A stretch of 64,000 nucleotides of DNA. Origin: Lysobacter changpingensis (GTDB lineage: Bacteria > Pseudomonadota > Gammaproteobacteria > Xanthomonadales > Xanthomonadaceae). This document shows positions 40,361-52,216 of the stretch, one piece after another. Below the pieces are notes generated by a model that was not told where the DNA came from, made no database searches, and saw nothing but the letters and a program-made list of their open reading frames with translations. The translations under genes and the position numbers were made by a program. Positions within the stretch are counted from its first letter, which is position 1. The number at the start of each line of letters is the position of its first letter. The stretch is from positions 1 to 64,000 of the forward strand of contig NZ_JADWPE010000007.1 of assembly GCF_017308985.1 (NCBI RefSeq), given 5' to 3'.

Positions 40361-41307
40361 TCGCACCCGAAGCCGTCGCCTCGCGACAACCCGCGGGCAA
40401 GCCCATCGAGCTGCGCGACGACGCGCGCCGTCCGGGCATGCCACTGCTGTGGTTCGATGGCGAACTGACCGCCGCCGATACGCCGCACGCGCCGCTGACC
40501 ACGCACGCGATGCACTACGGCACCGGCGTGTTCGAAGGCATCCGCAGCTACGCCACGCGCGATGGCGCGGCGGTGTTCCGCCTGCCCGAGCACCTGGAGC
40601 GCATGCGCAAGGGCGCGGACCTGCTGGGCATCGACTTCGACGTCGACGCCGCGTTCGACGCCACGCTGCAGACGCTGCGCGCCAACGGGCATCGCGATGC
40701 GTACGTGCGCCCGCTGACGTGGCTGGGCAACGGCGCGGACGGCGTGACCGTCGGACTGGATGTGCCGGGCCTGAGCCAGCACTTCATGGTGCTGACGCTG
40801 CCCACCGTCGTGCACCTCAACGGCAAGCGTTCGCGCCTGACGGTGTCGCCGTGGAAGCGCAATCCGGCTTCGTCGTTGCCGCCGCTGAAGCTGTGCGGCG
40901 CCTACATCAACTCGATCCTAGCCAAGCGCGAATCGCGCCTGCGCGGCTTCGACGAAGCGCTGTTCGTCGACGAAGACGGTTACGTGGTCGAGTGCACCGG
41001 CGCCAACGTGTTCATGGTGCGCGGCGGTGAGGTCACGGCCGTGTCGCATCGCGACGCGCTGCCCGGCATCACGCGCGACAGCGTGATCGCGCTGAGCGGC
41101 GCGCAATCGCGCCCGGTCACGCATCACGAACTGCTGGATGCCGACGAAGTCTTCGTCTGCGGCACGGCGGCGGAGATCGCGCCGATCAGCGCGCTCGACC
41201 GGCGCGAGTTCGGCGACAACCCGATCACGCGCGAGCTGCAGGCGCTGTACGGGCGCGTCGTTCGCGGCGAAGAGTCGTCGTACACACACTGGCTGACGGC
41301 CGTCTGA
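40351..41307 (+). CDS. ilvE: Branched-chain amino acid aminotransferase
   Basis: IlvE transaminates the three branched-chain keto acids with glutamate. The 318-residue protein is a fold-type IV PLP enzyme: HAMHYGTGVFEGIRSY near 52-67, the Schiff-base lysine Lys180 in LKLCGAYINS, and ECTGANVFMVRGG for the phosphate site. Xanthomonad ilv operons described before often lack ilvE at this point, so its presence here is a useful local feature. The start lies inside ilvM, and ilvA begins one base after its stop. Confidence 0.93.
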   Translation: MSVIAPEAVASRQPAGKPIELRDDARRPGMPLLWFDGELTAADTPHAPLTTHAMHYGTGVFEGIRSYATRDGAAVFRLPEHLERMRKGADLLGIDFDVDAAFDATLQTLRANGHRDAYVRPLTWLGNGADGVTVGLDVPGLSQHFMVLTLPTVVHLNGKRSRLTVSPWKRNPASSLPPLKLCGAYINSILAKRESRLRGFDEALFVDEDGYVVECTGANVFMVRGGEVTAVSHRDALPGITRDSVIALSGAQSRPVTHHELLDADEVFVCGTAAEIAPISALDRREFGDNPITRELQALYGRVVRGEESSYTHWLTAV

Positions 41308-41308
41308 C

Positions 41309-42387
41309 ATGGACGGCGACGTACCCACCGACGTACGCGTCACCGCGGCCGACGTGCTCGCGGCACAGGCGCGGCTGCGTCGCTACCTGCCGGCGACGCC
41401 GCTGCATCACGCCGAACGCTTCGGCTGCTGGCTGAAGCTGGAGAACCTGCAGCGCACCGGTTCGTACAAGGTGCGCGGCGCGCTCAACGCGCTGCTCGCC
41501 GCGCGCGAACGCGGCGATCATCGACCGGTGATCGCCGCCTCCGCCGGCAACCACGCGCAGGGCCTGGCGTGGTCGGCGTATCGCCTTGGCGTCAACGCGA
41601 TCACGGTGATGCCGCGCGGTGCGCCGCAGACCAAGATCGCGGGCGTCTCGCACTGGGGCGCCACGGTGCGTCTCCACGGCGACACCTACGACGAAGCCAA
41701 GGCGTTCGCCGCCGAACTGGCTTCGCAAAACGGCCATCGCGTGCTGTCCGCGTTCGACGACCCCGACGTGATCGCCGGCCAGGGCACGGTCGGGCTGGAA
41801 CTGGCCGCGCTCGCGCCCGACGTCGTACTGGTGCCGATCGGCGGCGGCGGCCTTGCCTCGGGCGTGGCGCTCGCGCTCAAGTCGCAGGGCGTGCGCGTGA
41901 TCGGTGCGCAGGTCGAAGGCGTGGATTCGATGCTGCGCGCATTGCGCGGCGACCGTACCCCGCGTGACCCGGCGGCGACGCTCGCCGACGGCGTGCGCGT
42001 GAAGGAACCCGGACACCTGACGCAGCGGCTGCTCGCCGAACTGCTCGACGACGTGGTCGTCGTGCGCGAAGCCGAACTGCGCGAAACGCTGGTGCGCCTG
42101 GCGCTGGAAGAACACGTCATCGCCGAAGGCGCAGGCGCGCTGGCGCTCGCTGCCGGCCGCCGCATCGCCGGCAAGCGCAAGTGCGCGGTCGTGTCCGGCG
42201 GAAACGTCGACGCGGTCGTGCTCGCGCAACTGCTGTCCGACGTGCGCCCGCGCGCGCCGCGACGCCCGCGTCGCCGTCATCGCGACGCCGCACCCGCGCT
42301 GGAGCCGGCCATCGCGACCCTGAATCCCGCTTTCCCATCCAAGCCGCGCGCCGCCGTCGTCGCGCGCGACCACGAGGAGCTCACCGC

Positions 42388-42391
<4 letters not shown>
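41309..42391 (+). CDS. ilvA: Threonine ammonia-lyase, lacking the ACT-like regulatory domain
   Basis: The enzyme deaminates threonine to 2-ketobutyrate, the entry to isoleucine. The 360-residue protein has the full PLP catalytic domain: Lys54 in [16 protein letters not shown], and the glycine loop IGGGGLASG. It stops near residue 315 of the usual fold and lacks the C-terminal ACT-like domains by which isoleucine inhibits the 514-residue E. coli IlvA. In their place is a basic, Pro/Arg-rich tail of about 50 residues. So it resembles TdcB in size but sits in a biosynthetic operon. It overlaps leuA by ATGA. Confidence 0.93.
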
Positions 42392-43965
<1,574 letters not shown>

Positions 43966-43988
43966 CCTCATTCCAGAAAGCCAAGTCA

Positions 43989-45437
43989 ATGACGAGCCAA
44001 CCGAAAACCCTGTTCGACAAACTGTGGGACGCCCATGTCGTCACGCCCGAATCCGAGGCGGCGCCAGCGATCCTCTACATCGACCTGCACCTGATCCACG
44101 AAGTGACCTCGCCGCAGGCCTTCGCCGAACTCGACGCGCGCGGTCTGCCGGTGCGTTGTCCGGACCGCACCAAGGGCACGCTCGACCACTCCACACCGAC
44201 GTTGCCGGTCACTGCCAACGGGCAGCGTCCGTACGTGAACGACGAAGCACGTGCGCAGGTCGACACGCTGCGCGCGAACTGCGCACGCTTCGGCGTGGAG
44301 CTGTTCGATTACGACAGCCCGCAGCGCGGGATCGTGCACGTGATGGGACCGGAGCTCGGCCTGACCCAACCCGGCCAGACCATCGTCTGCGGCGACAGCC
44401 ACACGGCCACGCACGGCGCATTCGGCGCGCTCGCCTTCGGCATCGGCACCAGCGAGGTCGGCCACGTGCTCGCCACGCAGTGCCTGCTGCAGCGCAAGCC
44501 CAGGACGCTGGCGATCACGGTCGATGGCGAACTCGGTCCTGGTGTCGGCGCGAAGGACCTGATCCTGCACGTCATCGGCGTGATCGGCGTCAATGGCGGC
44601 ACGGGCCACGTCATCGAATACCGCGGTTCGGCCATCCGTTCGCTGTCGATGGAGCAGCGCATGACGGTGTGCAACATGTCGATCGAAGCCGGCGCACGCG
44701 CGGGCCTGATCGCGCCCGACGATGTCACGTTCGACTATCTGCGCGGCCGTCCGCGCGTCCCGCAGGGCGAGGCGTTCGACGCGGCCGTTGCGCGATGGAA
44801 GGCGTTCCGCACCGACGAAGGCGCGACGTTCGATCGCGAAGTGCGCATCGATGCACGCGACATCCAGCCCACGGTCACCTGGGGCACGCATCCGGGACAG
44901 GTCGCCGCCGTGTCCGCGCACGTTCCGGGAAGCGACGATGCGGATGAAGCGAAGGCGCGCGACTACATGGGCTGGGACGCGAACGCCGCCGTCGCCGGCC
45001 GGCCGGTGGACGTGGTGTTCGTCGGCAGCTGCACCAACTCGCGACTGTCCGATCTGCGCGAAGCGGCGGGCGTGTTGCGCGGACGCCGGGTGCATCCACG
45101 CGTGCGCATGCTGGTCGTGCCCGGTTCCGAACAGGTCAAGCGCGAGGCGGAGCGCGAAGGCATCGACCGCATCGTGCGCGAGGCCGGCGCGGAGTGGCGC
45201 GAGCCCGGCTGTTCGATGTGCATCGCGATGAACGGCGACATCGTCGGCGCGGGCCAGCTGGCCGTTTCCACCAGCAACCGGAACTTCGAAGGCCGACAGG
45301 GCAAGGGCGCGCGCACCGTGCTCGCCTCGCCGGCCACCGCTGCCGCCTGCGCGGTCGCCGGCGAGATCACCGACCCGCGCCCCTACCTCACCACGCTGCC
45401 CGCGCCGCACGCCGCCGCCGAGCTGGAGACCGCCTGA
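43989..45437 (+). CDS. leuC: 3-isopropylmalate dehydratase large subunit
   Basis: With LeuD it isomerises 2- to 3-isopropylmalate. The 482-residue aconitase-family protein keeps all three [4Fe-4S] ligands: Cys348 in GSCTNSR, and Cys408 and Cys411 in PGCSMC. The [20 protein letters not shown] and NFEGRQG motifs are also present. The ATG at 43989 is 23 bases past leuA. Its stop overlaps the leuD start by one base. Confidence 0.97.
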   Translation: MTSQPKTLFDKLWDAHVVTPESEAAPAILYIDLHLIHEVTSPQAFAELDARGLPVRCPDRTKGTLDHSTPTLPVTANGQRPYVNDEARAQVDTLRANCARFGVELFDYDSPQRGIVHVMGPELGLTQPGQTIVCGDSHTATHGAFGALAFGIGTSEVGHVLATQCLLQRKPRTLAITVDGELGPGVGAKDLILHVIGVIGVNGGTGHVIEYRGSAIRSLSMEQRMTVCNMSIEAGARAGLIAPDDVTFDYLRGRPRVPQGEAFDAAVARWKAFRTDEGATFDREVRIDARDIQPTVTWGTHPGQVAAVSAHVPGSDDADEAKARDYMGWDANAAVAGRPVDVVFVGSCTNSRLSDLREAAGVLRGRRVHPRVRMLVVPGSEQVKREAEREGIDRIVREAGAEWREPGCSMCIAMNGDIVGAGQLAVSTSNRNFEGRQGKGARTVLASPATAAACAVAGEITDPRPYLTTLPAPHAAAELETA

Positions 45438-46051
45438 TGCAGCCGCTGACCGAAGTCGTATCGCGCACCATCGTGCTGCGCGAACGCAACATCGACACCG
45501 ACCAGATCATTCCCGCACGCTTCCTCACCACGACACAGCGCAAGGGCCTCGGAAAACACGCGTTCAACGACTGGCGCACGCTGGCCGACGGCTCGCCGGA
45601 CCCGGAATTCCCGTTCAATCGCGCGGAGAATGCGGGCGCCCGCATCCTCGTCGCCGGCCGCAATTTCGGCTGCGGCTCCTCGCGCGAGCACGCGCCGTGG
45701 GCACTGACCGACCTCGGCCTGCGCGCGGTGATCAGCGCGGAGATCGCCGACATCTTCCGCAGCAACGCGCTGAAGAACGGGTTGCTTCCGATCGTGCTCG
45801 ACGAACGCATCGTCGATGACCTGCTGGAACAGCCCGGCGTCGAACTCCGCATCGACGTGGCCCAGCGCAGCCTCACGCTGCCCGATGGGCGTGTCGTGCG
45901 GTTCCCGCTCGATGCGTTCGCGCAGACCTGCCTGCTCGAAGGCGTCGACCAGCTGGGCTATCTGCTGAAACAGGGCGACGCGATCGCCCGCTTCGAATCC
46001 GCGCGCGACGCGCAGGCATCGCAAACCCGGGAGTTCCGTCATGCAAGCTGA
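45437..46051 (+). CDS. leuD: 3-isopropylmalate dehydratase small subunit
   Basis: The 204-residue swivelling-domain partner of LeuC. It shows [14 protein letters not shown] at the N-terminus, the [14 protein letters not shown] substrate loop, and the [16 protein letters not shown] segment. The length is typical. It shares its first base with the leuC stop and overlaps leuB by 11 bases, so it is tightly coupled on both sides. Confidence 0.97.
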   Translation: MQPLTEVVSRTIVLRERNIDTDQIIPARFLTTTQRKGLGKHAFNDWRTLADGSPDPEFPFNRAENAGARILVAGRNFGCGSSREHAPWALTDLGLRAVISAEIADIFRSNALKNGLLPIVLDERIVDDLLEQPGVELRIDVAQRSLTLPDGRVVRFPLDAFAQTCLLEGVDQLGYLLKQGDAIARFESARDAQASQTREFRHAS

Positions 46052-47129
46052 AATCCTCGTTCTGCCGGGCGATGGCATCGGTCCGGAAGTCACTCATGCG
46101 GCGGTGCAGGTGCTGCGCGCCGTCGGGCAGCGCTACGGGCACGCCTTTCGCTTCACCCAGGAACTGATCGGCGGCGCCGCCATCGACGCCACCGGCGAGC
46201 CGTTGCCGGCGCGGACGCTGGACGCCGCGCGTCGCGCCGACGCGGTGCTGCTCGGCGCGGTCGGCGGACCGAAGTGGTCCGATCCTGGCGCGAAAGTGCG
46301 CCCGGAACAGGGCCTGCTCGCGATCCGCAAGGCGCTGGGGCTGTACGCGAACCTGCGTCCGGTGAAGCCGCATCCGGCGGCGTTGGGTGCCTCGCCGATC
46401 AAGCCGCACCTGCTCACCGGCGTCGACCTGCTGGTCGTGCGCGAGCTCACCGGTGGCGTGTATTTCGGCCAGAAGCAGCGCACGGCGACGTCGGCCAGCG
46501 ATCTGTGCGAATACACCGTCGAGGAGATCGAACGCGTGATGCGTCGCGCCTGCATGCTCGCGCGCGGACGTCGCGGGCGCGTGACGTCCGTCGACAAGGC
46601 CAACGTGCTGGAAACCTCACGGCTATGGCGCGACGTCGCCACGCGCGTCGTCCGCGACGAGTTTCCCGAGATCGCACTCGAACACCAGCTGGTCGATTCG
46701 ATGGCGATGCACCTGCTCGCGCGACCACGTGAGTACGACGTGATCGTCACCGAGAACATGTTCGGCGACATCCTGACCGATGAAGCGTCGATGCTGGCCG
46801 GATCGCTCGGCCTGCTGCCGTCGGCGTCGCTCGGGGAGGGGCGCGTCGGCCTGTACGAACCGATCCACGGCTCCGCGCCCGACATCGCCGGCCGCGGCAT
46901 CGCCAATCCGTACGCGACGATCCTCAGCGCGGCGATGCTGCTGCGGCATTCGCTGGACCTGGAAGCGGAGGCGCGCTGCGTGGAGAAGGCGGTCGATGGC
47001 GCGCTCGCGGCGGGCGTGTTCACCGCCGACCTCGCCGTGGACGGCCGCGGCGTGTCCACGCAGGCGGCCGCGGCGGCGGTGCTGGAGCAACTCGAACTGG
47101 AATGCCAGCCGGTGGTGATGCGCGACTGA
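46041..47129 (+). CDS. leuB: 3-isopropylmalate dehydrogenase
   Basis: LeuB oxidatively decarboxylates 3-isopropylmalate with NAD+. The 362-residue protein has the family motifs [10 protein letters not shown] at 7-16, LRPVKPHP, the substrate arginines in [14 protein letters not shown], and the Mg2+/NAD segment [27 protein letters not shown], followed by [12 protein letters not shown]. It is the last gene of the eleven-gene ilv-leu unit if ilvL is counted. No hairpin follows within 60 bases, so read-through into the next lipoprotein gene is possible. Confidence 0.97.
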   Translation: MQAEILVLPGDGIGPEVTHAAVQVLRAVGQRYGHAFRFTQELIGGAAIDATGEPLPARTLDAARRADAVLLGAVGGPKWSDPGAKVRPEQGLLAIRKALGLYANLRPVKPHPAALGASPIKPHLLTGVDLLVVRELTGGVYFGQKQRTATSASDLCEYTVEEIERVMRRACMLARGRRGRVTSVDKANVLETSRLWRDVATRVVRDEFPEIALEHQLVDSMAMHLLARPREYDVIVTENMFGDILTDEASMLAGSLGLLPSASLGEGRVGLYEPIHGSAPDIAGRGIANPYATILSAAMLLRHSLDLEAEARCVEKAVDGALAAGVFTADLAVDGRGVSTQAAAAAVLEQLELECQPVVMRD

Positions 47130-47189
47130 ACCGCACTGGGCCAGGGTCGCATTGCCGACTTCACGCGGTTCGGGCTAGCGTGGGCGCCC

Positions 47190-47798
47190 ATGAGCCCACG
47201 CCCTGCCCTTGCCATCGCCTTCGCCGCCTGCCTTGCGGCGTGTTCCTCCACGCCCGACGACGACGCCATGGCGCCGCAGGACGCGTTCTTCCACCATGTG
47301 GCCGGGCTGTGCGGGCAGGCGTTTGCCGGTCGCATCGCGGTGGATCGCCCGCCGACGCAAGGCGATCCGCTCGCCGGCAAGGCGCTGATCATGCACGTGC
47401 GCGAATGCAGCCGCGACACCATCCGGATTCCGTTCTACGTCGGCAGCGACCGTTCGCGCACCTGGGTGCTCACCCGCACCGCGAGCGGCCTGCGCCTCAA
47501 GCACGACCATCGCCTGCAGGACGGCACGGAAGGCGCGCTGAGCCAGTACGGCGGCGACACGGTCGACGTCGGCACGTCGGAGCGGCAGGAATTCCCGGCC
47601 GATGCGGCATCGAAGGCGTTGTTCCAGCGCGAGGACCGCGCGTCTTCGGTCTCGAACGTGTGGGCGATGGAGATCGAACCGCACGAACGCTTCGTCTACG
47701 AACTCACGCGGCCCGGCCGCGAGGTGCGCATCGAGTTCGACCTGGAACATCCGATCCCCGCGCCGCCTCCGCCGTGGAGCGTCGCGCCGAAGAAGTAA
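47190..47798 (+). CDS. Lipoprotein of unknown function
   Basis: A 202-residue protein with lipoprotein signal (lipobox LAAC, Cys18). The mature region has two cysteines (GLCGQAF and RECSRD), a beta-rich body (TWVLTRTASGLRLKHDHRL, then SNVWAMEIEPHERFVYEL) and a proline-rich C-terminus. The sequence resembles uncharacterised lipoproteins seen in xanthomonads, but I cannot name a domain. It starts 60 bases after leuB, on the same strand, and ends at a strong terminator. Confidence 0.8.
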   Translation: MSPRPALAIAFAACLAACSSTPDDDAMAPQDAFFHHVAGLCGQAFAGRIAVDRPPTQGDPLAGKALIMHVRECSRDTIRIPFYVGSDRSRTWVLTRTASGLRLKHDHRLQDGTEGALSQYGGDTVDVGTSERQEFPADAASKALFQREDRASSVSNVWAMEIEPHERFVYELTRPGREVRIEFDLEHPIPAPPPPWSVAPKK

Positions 47799-47803
47799 GA
47801 AAG

Positions 47804-47826
47804 GGGCGCCGCGAGGCGCCCTTTTC
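47804..47826. terminator. Terminator between the lipoprotein and RND genes
   Basis: GGGCGCC (47804-47810)/GGCGCCC (47815-47821) with loop GCGA is followed by TTTT on the plus strand and AAAG-flanked (TTTC read in reverse) on the other. It can serve both convergent genes. Confidence 0.85.
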
Positions 47827-47836
47827 ATGTCCGGAT

Positions 47837-50800
47837 TCACGCCGTCTCCGGCGCCCTCACCCGGAACCACGCCGCATACAACGCCGGCAGGAACAGCAGC
47901 GTGAGGAACGTGGCGACGGTCAGGCCGCCCATGATCGCCACCGCCATCGGCCCGAAGAACGCGCTGCGCGACAGCGGGATCATCGCGAGGATCGCGGCGA
48001 GCGCGGTCAGCACGATCGGGCGGAAGCGCCGCACCGTCGCTTCGACGATCGCCTGCCACGGTGCGGCGCCTTCGCCGATGTCGTGTTCGATCTGGTCCAC
48101 CAGGATCACCGAGTTGCGCATGATCATGCCGGCCAGCGCGATCGTGCCCAGCATCGCGACGAAGCCGAACGGCACGCGGAACACCAGCAGGAACAGCGTC
48201 ACGCCGATCAATCCCAGCGGCGCGGTGAGCAGCACCATGAAGCTGCGCGAGAAACTGCGCAGCTGCAGCATCAGCAGCGTGAACACGACGAACACGAACA
48301 GCGGCATGCCGGCGGCGATGGACTTCTGGCCGCGCGCGGAGTCCTCCACGCTGCCGCCGATGTCGATCGAGTAGCCGTAGGGCAGCATCGAACGCAGGCC
48401 GTCGAGCGTCGGCGAGATCTGTGCGGTCACCGTCGCCGGCTGCGTGCCGTCGTAGATGTCGGCGCGCACGGTCATCGTGGGCTGGCGGTCGCGATGCCAG
48501 ATGATGCCTTCCTCGAAGCCGTAATCGAGCGTGGCGATCTGCGTGAGCGGCACGCTCTTCCCGCTTTCGGTCGGCACCATCAGGCTGCCGAGCATGTCCA
48601 GGCGCAGGCGTTCCTCGGTCGGGCCGCGCAGCAGCATCTCGATCAGTTCGTTGCCTTCGCGGTACGTGCTGACGTGCGAGCCCGACAGCGAACTCGACAG
48701 GAACTGCGACAGCCGCGCCGAACTCACGCCCAGCGCGCGGGCGCGCTCCTGGTCGACGACCAGGCGCACGACCTTGTTCGGCTCGTCCCAGTCCAGGTTG
48801 ACGTTCACCACGTGCGGGTTCTCGCGGATCTTCTCACGCACCTGGTAGGCGATCTTGCGCACCTGGTCGATGTGCTCGCCCGACACGCGGAACTGCACCG
48901 GATAGCCGACCGGCGGCCCGTTCTCCAGGCGCGTCACGCGCATCTGCAGTTCCGGGAAACGCTGGAACACGTCTTCGATCAGCCAGTTGCGGATCTCCTC
49001 GCGCGATTCCAGATCCTTCGGCGTCAGCACGAACTGTGCGAAGTTCGCCGCCGGCAGCTGCTGGTCGAGCGGCAGGTAATAACGCGGCGAACCGGTACCG
49101 ACGTAGGCGACGAAGTTCGCCAGGTCCTTGCGCTGCGCGAGGATCTTTTCGAAGCGCTGCGCCTGTTCGGTGGTCGCGCGCAGCGAACTGCCTTCGGCCA
49201 GTTCCATGTCGACCATGAGTTCCGGTCGCGTGGAATCGGGGAAGAACTGCTGCGGCACGAAGCGGAACATCACGATCGACAGCACGAACGCGCCCGCCGT
49301 CACCGCGATGACCAGCCAGCGATGGCGCACGCAGAACGTCACCCACTCGCGGAACCGCACGTAGAACTTCGTCGCGTACGGATCGTGCGCGTGGCCGTCG
49401 ATGGGCGGTTTGGGCGCGATGTAGTCGTGCAGCTTCGGGAAGCGGCTGGCGATGCGTTCGCGGAACGCGTGCCAGCGGTACGGGATCGAACCCGGCTTCA
49501 GCGGTTTGGCCGCGTGCCCGTAATCCGGCAGCAGCTTGTCACCGAGGTACGGAATGAACGCAACCGCCGCGACCCAGGACACCAGCAGCGCGATGGTCAC
49601 CACTTCGAACAACGAACGCGTGTATTCGCCCGTGCTCGACTTCGCGGTCGCGATCGGCAGGAAGCCGGCGGCGGTGATGAGCGTGCCGGTGAGCATCGGG
49701 AACGCCGTGGAATCCCACGCGAACGCGGCGGCCTTCAGTCGACTGAAGCCCTGCTCCATCTTGATGGCCATCATCTCCACCGCGATGATCGCGTCGTCCA
49801 CGAGCAGGCCGAGCGCGAGCACCAGCGCGCCGAGCGAGATCTTGTGCAGGCCGACGCCGAACAGGTCCATCGTGGCGAACGTCATCGCAAGCACCAGCGG
49901 AATCGACAGTGCGACGACGAAACCGGTGCGCAGGCCGAGCGAGAAGAAGCTCACCAGCAGCACGATCGCGACGGCTTCGGACAGCACGCGCACGAACTCG
50001 CCGACCGATTCGGTGACCGCGGCGGGCTGGTCGGCGACCTTGCGCAGCTGCATGCCGGCGGGCAGCGTTTCCTGCAGCTGCGCGAACTGCGTCTCCAGCG
50101 TCTTGCCGAGCTTGAGGATGTCTCCGCCTTCCTTCATCGCCACGCCGATACCGATGGCGTCCTCGCCCATGAAGCGCATGCGCGGCGCCGGCGGATCGGA
50201 GAAGCCGCGCTTCACGTCGGCCACGTCGGCCAGGCGGAACGTGCGGTCGCCGACGCGGATCGGGAACTCGCGGATCTCGTCGACCGACTTGAACTTGCCG
50301 CCCACGCGCAGCGGCACGCGCGTGCTCCCGGTCTCGAAGAAGCCGGCGGGCACCATCGCGTTCTGTTCGTCCAACGCCTGCTGCACGGCGGCGGCGGGAA
50401 TGCCGAGCGTGGCGAGCTTCACGTTCGACAGTTCGATCCAGACTTTCTCGTCCTGCACGCCGAACAGCTCGATCTTGCCGACGTCGGGCTGCTTCTGCAG
50501 TTGCAGCTGCACGCGCTCGGCGTAGTCCTTCAGCACGGCGTAGTCGAAACCCTTGCCGGTGAGCGCGTAGATGTTGCCGAAGGTGTCGCCGAACTCGTCG
50601 TTGAAGAACGGTCCGACGACGTCGCCGGGCAACGTCGGCTGGATGTCGCCGATCTTCTTGCGCACCTGGTACCACAGCGGCGGGATGTCCTTCGATCGCA
50701 GCGAATCGCGGGCGACGAAGATCACCTGCGATTCGCCGGCGCGCGAGTACGAGCGGATGAACTCGTACTGGCCGGTTTCCATCAGCTTCTTTTCGATGCG

Positions 50801-51001
50801 CTCGGTGACCTGGCGCGAGACTTCCTCGGCGGTCGCGCCCGGCCACAGCGTGCGGATCACCATCACCTTGAACGTGAAGGCGGGATCCTCGCTGCGGCCC
50901 AGCCGCAGGTACGAGAACGTGCCGGCGATGGCCATCACCAGCATCGCGTAGATGATGAGGCTGCGGTGGCGCAGCGCCCATTCGGAAAGGTTGAAGCGCA
51001 T
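47837..51001 (-). CDS. RND-family efflux permease
   Basis: A 1054-residue inner membrane proton-driven exporter of the resistance-nodulation-division family. The pattern is one helix, a large periplasmic loop, six helices, a second loop, and five helices. The start FNLSEWALRHRSLIIYAML resembles the TriC/YerP-like subgroup more than AcrB. The proton-relay aspartates are present as adjacent residues in LGLLVDDAIIAVEMM. It lies 7 bases after the adaptor gene, so they form an operon, and a TolC-type channel is encoded 3 kb away. Substrates are unknown; hydrophobic drugs, solvents or biocides are typical. Confidence 0.95.
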   Translation of the reverse strand: MRFNLSEWALRHRSLIIYAMLVMAIAGTFSYLRLGRSEDPAFTFKVMVIRTLWPGATAEEVSRQVTERIEKKLMETGQYEFIRSYSRAGESQVIFVARDSLRSKDIPPLWYQVRKKIGDIQPTLPGDVVGPFFNDEFGDTFGNIYALTGKGFDYAVLKDYAERVQLQLQKQPDVGKIELFGVQDEKVWIELSNVKLATLGIPAAAVQQALDEQNAMVPAGFFETGSTRVPLRVGGKFKSVDEIREFPIRVGDRTFRLADVADVKRGFSDPPAPRMRFMGEDAIGIGVAMKEGGDILKLGKTLETQFAQLQETLPAGMQLRKVADQPAAVTESVGEFVRVLSEAVAIVLLVSFFSLGLRTGFVVALSIPLVLAMTFATMDLFGVGLHKISLGALVLALGLLVDDAIIAVEMMAIKMEQGFSRLKAAAFAWDSTAFPMLTGTLITAAGFLPIATAKSSTGEYTRSLFEVVTIALLVSWVAAVAFIPYLGDKLLPDYGHAAKPLKPGSIPYRWHAFRERIASRFPKLHDYIAPKPPIDGHAHDPYATKFYVRFREWVTFCVRHRWLVIAVTAGAFVLSIVMFRFVPQQFFPDSTRPELMVDMELAEGSSLRATTEQAQRFEKILAQRKDLANFVAYVGTGSPRYYLPLDQQLPAANFAQFVLTPKDLESREEIRNWLIEDVFQRFPELQMRVTRLENGPPVGYPVQFRVSGEHIDQVRKIAYQVREKIRENPHVVNVNLDWDEPNKVVRLVVDQERARALGVSSARLSQFLSSSLSGSHVSTYREGNELIEMLLRGPTEERLRLDMLGSLMVPTESGKSVPLTQIATLDYGFEEGIIWHRDRQPTMTVRADIYDGTQPATVTAQISPTLDGLRSMLPYGYSIDIGGSVEDSARGQKSIAAGMPLFVFVVFTLLMLQLRSFSRSFMVLLTAPLGLIGVTLFLLVFRVPFGFVAMLGTIALAGMIMRNSVILVDQIEHDIGEGAAPWQAIVEATVRRFRPIVLTALAAILAMIPLSRSAFFGPMAVAIMGGLTVATFLTLLFLPALYAAWFRVRAPETA

Positions 51002-51008
51002 GGCGGCC

Positions 51009-52139
51009 TCAGCGCGCGGCGGCGGCTTGGGCGACCGCGACCGGACGGTTGTCGCGGTCGACCGGCTGCACCTTCTGTCCGTCGCGCAGCAGATGTCCGC
51101 CGGCCGCGACGACCCATTCGTCCGCCCGCAGGCCGGACTTCACCGGCACGCGGTCCTCGCCGAACGCGCCGGTCTGCACCGTGCGCAGCTTCGCCGTCGA
51201 GGTCTTCGCGTCGACGACGAACACCGAGGCATTGCCGTTCTCGCGCTGGAGCGCGGCGATCGGCACGCTCAGCGAGCCGTTGCCGTTGGTGGGCAGGTAG
51301 ACGCGGGCGCTCTGGCCCAGGTCGATCGCGCCGGCCGGCGCATCGACGGTCACGCGCGCGGCGAACGTGCGGGATGCCGGATCGGCCGCCGGCGCGATCT
51401 CGCGGATGCGGCCGTTCCAGCGCTGGCCGGGGCGCGACCAGGCTTCGACCTGCACGGCCTGTCCCGGGCGGACGTTCGCGATCATGCCTTCGGGCAATGC
51501 GAAGGCGACTTCGCGCACGCCGTCGGCGGCGAGCGTGAACACCGACTGCCCCGCCGCGACGACCTGCCCCGCTTCGGCCTGGCGCGCGGCGATGACGCCA
51601 TCGCGCGTGGCGCGCAACTGCGAGTAGGCGGCCTGGTTGCGGGCGACTTCCAGGTCGGCGCGCGCGGCGTTGACCTGACCCTGCGCGGCGGTGGCGGCGG
51701 CGTTCTGGGCGTCGAGGGTGGAACGGCTCACCAGCTGGTCGTTCGCGAGCTTCGCGAAACGGGCCTGGTCTGCGCGGGCACGGCCGAGTTCGGCCTCGGC
51801 GGCGGCGAGTTGCGCCTGCGCGGCGCGGGCCTGGGCCTGGAGGTCGCCGGGATCGAGCGTCGCCAGCACCTGCCCGGCGCGCACGTGGTCGCCGACATCG
51901 ACGTTGCGCTGCACGAGCTTGCCGCCGACGCGGAACGACAGCGGGCTTTCCTCACGCGCCCGGACTTCGCCGGCGAACGCGCTGGCGGTGTGGTCGGACG
52001 CGGTCGGGCGGGTCACCAGCACCGGGCGCGGCGCTTCCTCGACCGCGTCGCCCTGGCCGCAGGCGGCCATCAGGAAGGGAGTACAGCCGAGCAGCGTCCA
52101 TGCGGCGAGTCGGAACGCAATGGAAGGGGAACTGCGCAT
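51009..52139 (-). CDS. RND efflux periplasmic adaptor lipoprotein
   Basis: A 376-residue membrane fusion protein. The lipobox LMAAC puts the lipid on Cys27. Two half-lipoyl motifs flank a coiled-coil hairpin: FRVGGKLVQRNVDVGDHVRAGQVLATLD (about 70-96), Ala/Gln-rich helices to about 165, then QLRATRDGVIAARQAEAGQVV. A beta-barrel and a membrane-proximal domain follow. It bridges the RND pump to an outer membrane channel. It is transcribed divergently from the TetR gene across a short AT-rich region. Confidence 0.94.
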   Translation of the reverse strand: MRSSPSIAFRLAAWTLLGCTPFLMAACGQGDAVEEAPRPVLVTRPTASDHTASAFAGEVRAREESPLSFRVGGKLVQRNVDVGDHVRAGQVLATLDPGDLQAQARAAQAQLAAAEAELGRARADQARFAKLANDQLVSRSTLDAQNAAATAAQGQVNAARADLEVARNQAAYSQLRATRDGVIAARQAEAGQVVAAGQSVFTLAADGVREVAFALPEGMIANVRPGQAVQVEAWSRPGQRWNGRIREIAPAADPASRTFAARVTVDAPAGAIDLGQSARVYLPTNGNGSLSVPIAALQRENGNASVFVVDAKTSTAKLRTVQTGAFGEDRVPVKSGLRADEWVVAAGGHLLRDGQKVQPVDRDNRPVAVAQAAAAR

Positions 52140-52156
52140 TGCGGGGGTCCCTGCGG

Positions 52157-52210
52157 TTAATTAATGTACCTGTGAGTACTGTATAAATATCAAACTGATT
52201 AGTCTAGTAT
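52157..52210. promoter_or_regulatory. AT-rich divergent promoter/operator of the efflux operon
   Basis: The 77-base gap between the adaptor and TetR genes is unusually AT-rich for this window. It holds TTAATTAA, GTACCTGTGAGTAC (52166-52179, a GTAC-ended imperfect palindrome) and TATAAAT (52182-52188). TetR proteins usually bind such a shared site and repress both genes. The exact operator cannot be fixed by eye. Confidence 0.6.
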
Positions 52211-52216
52211 TGCCGC

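Noticed and set aside
47102-51538. Plus-strand open frame of 1478 codons opposite the RND pump
   Set aside because: It runs antisense to a clear RND permease and adaptor gene and has low-complexity His/Arg/Glu composition with no recognisable motif.
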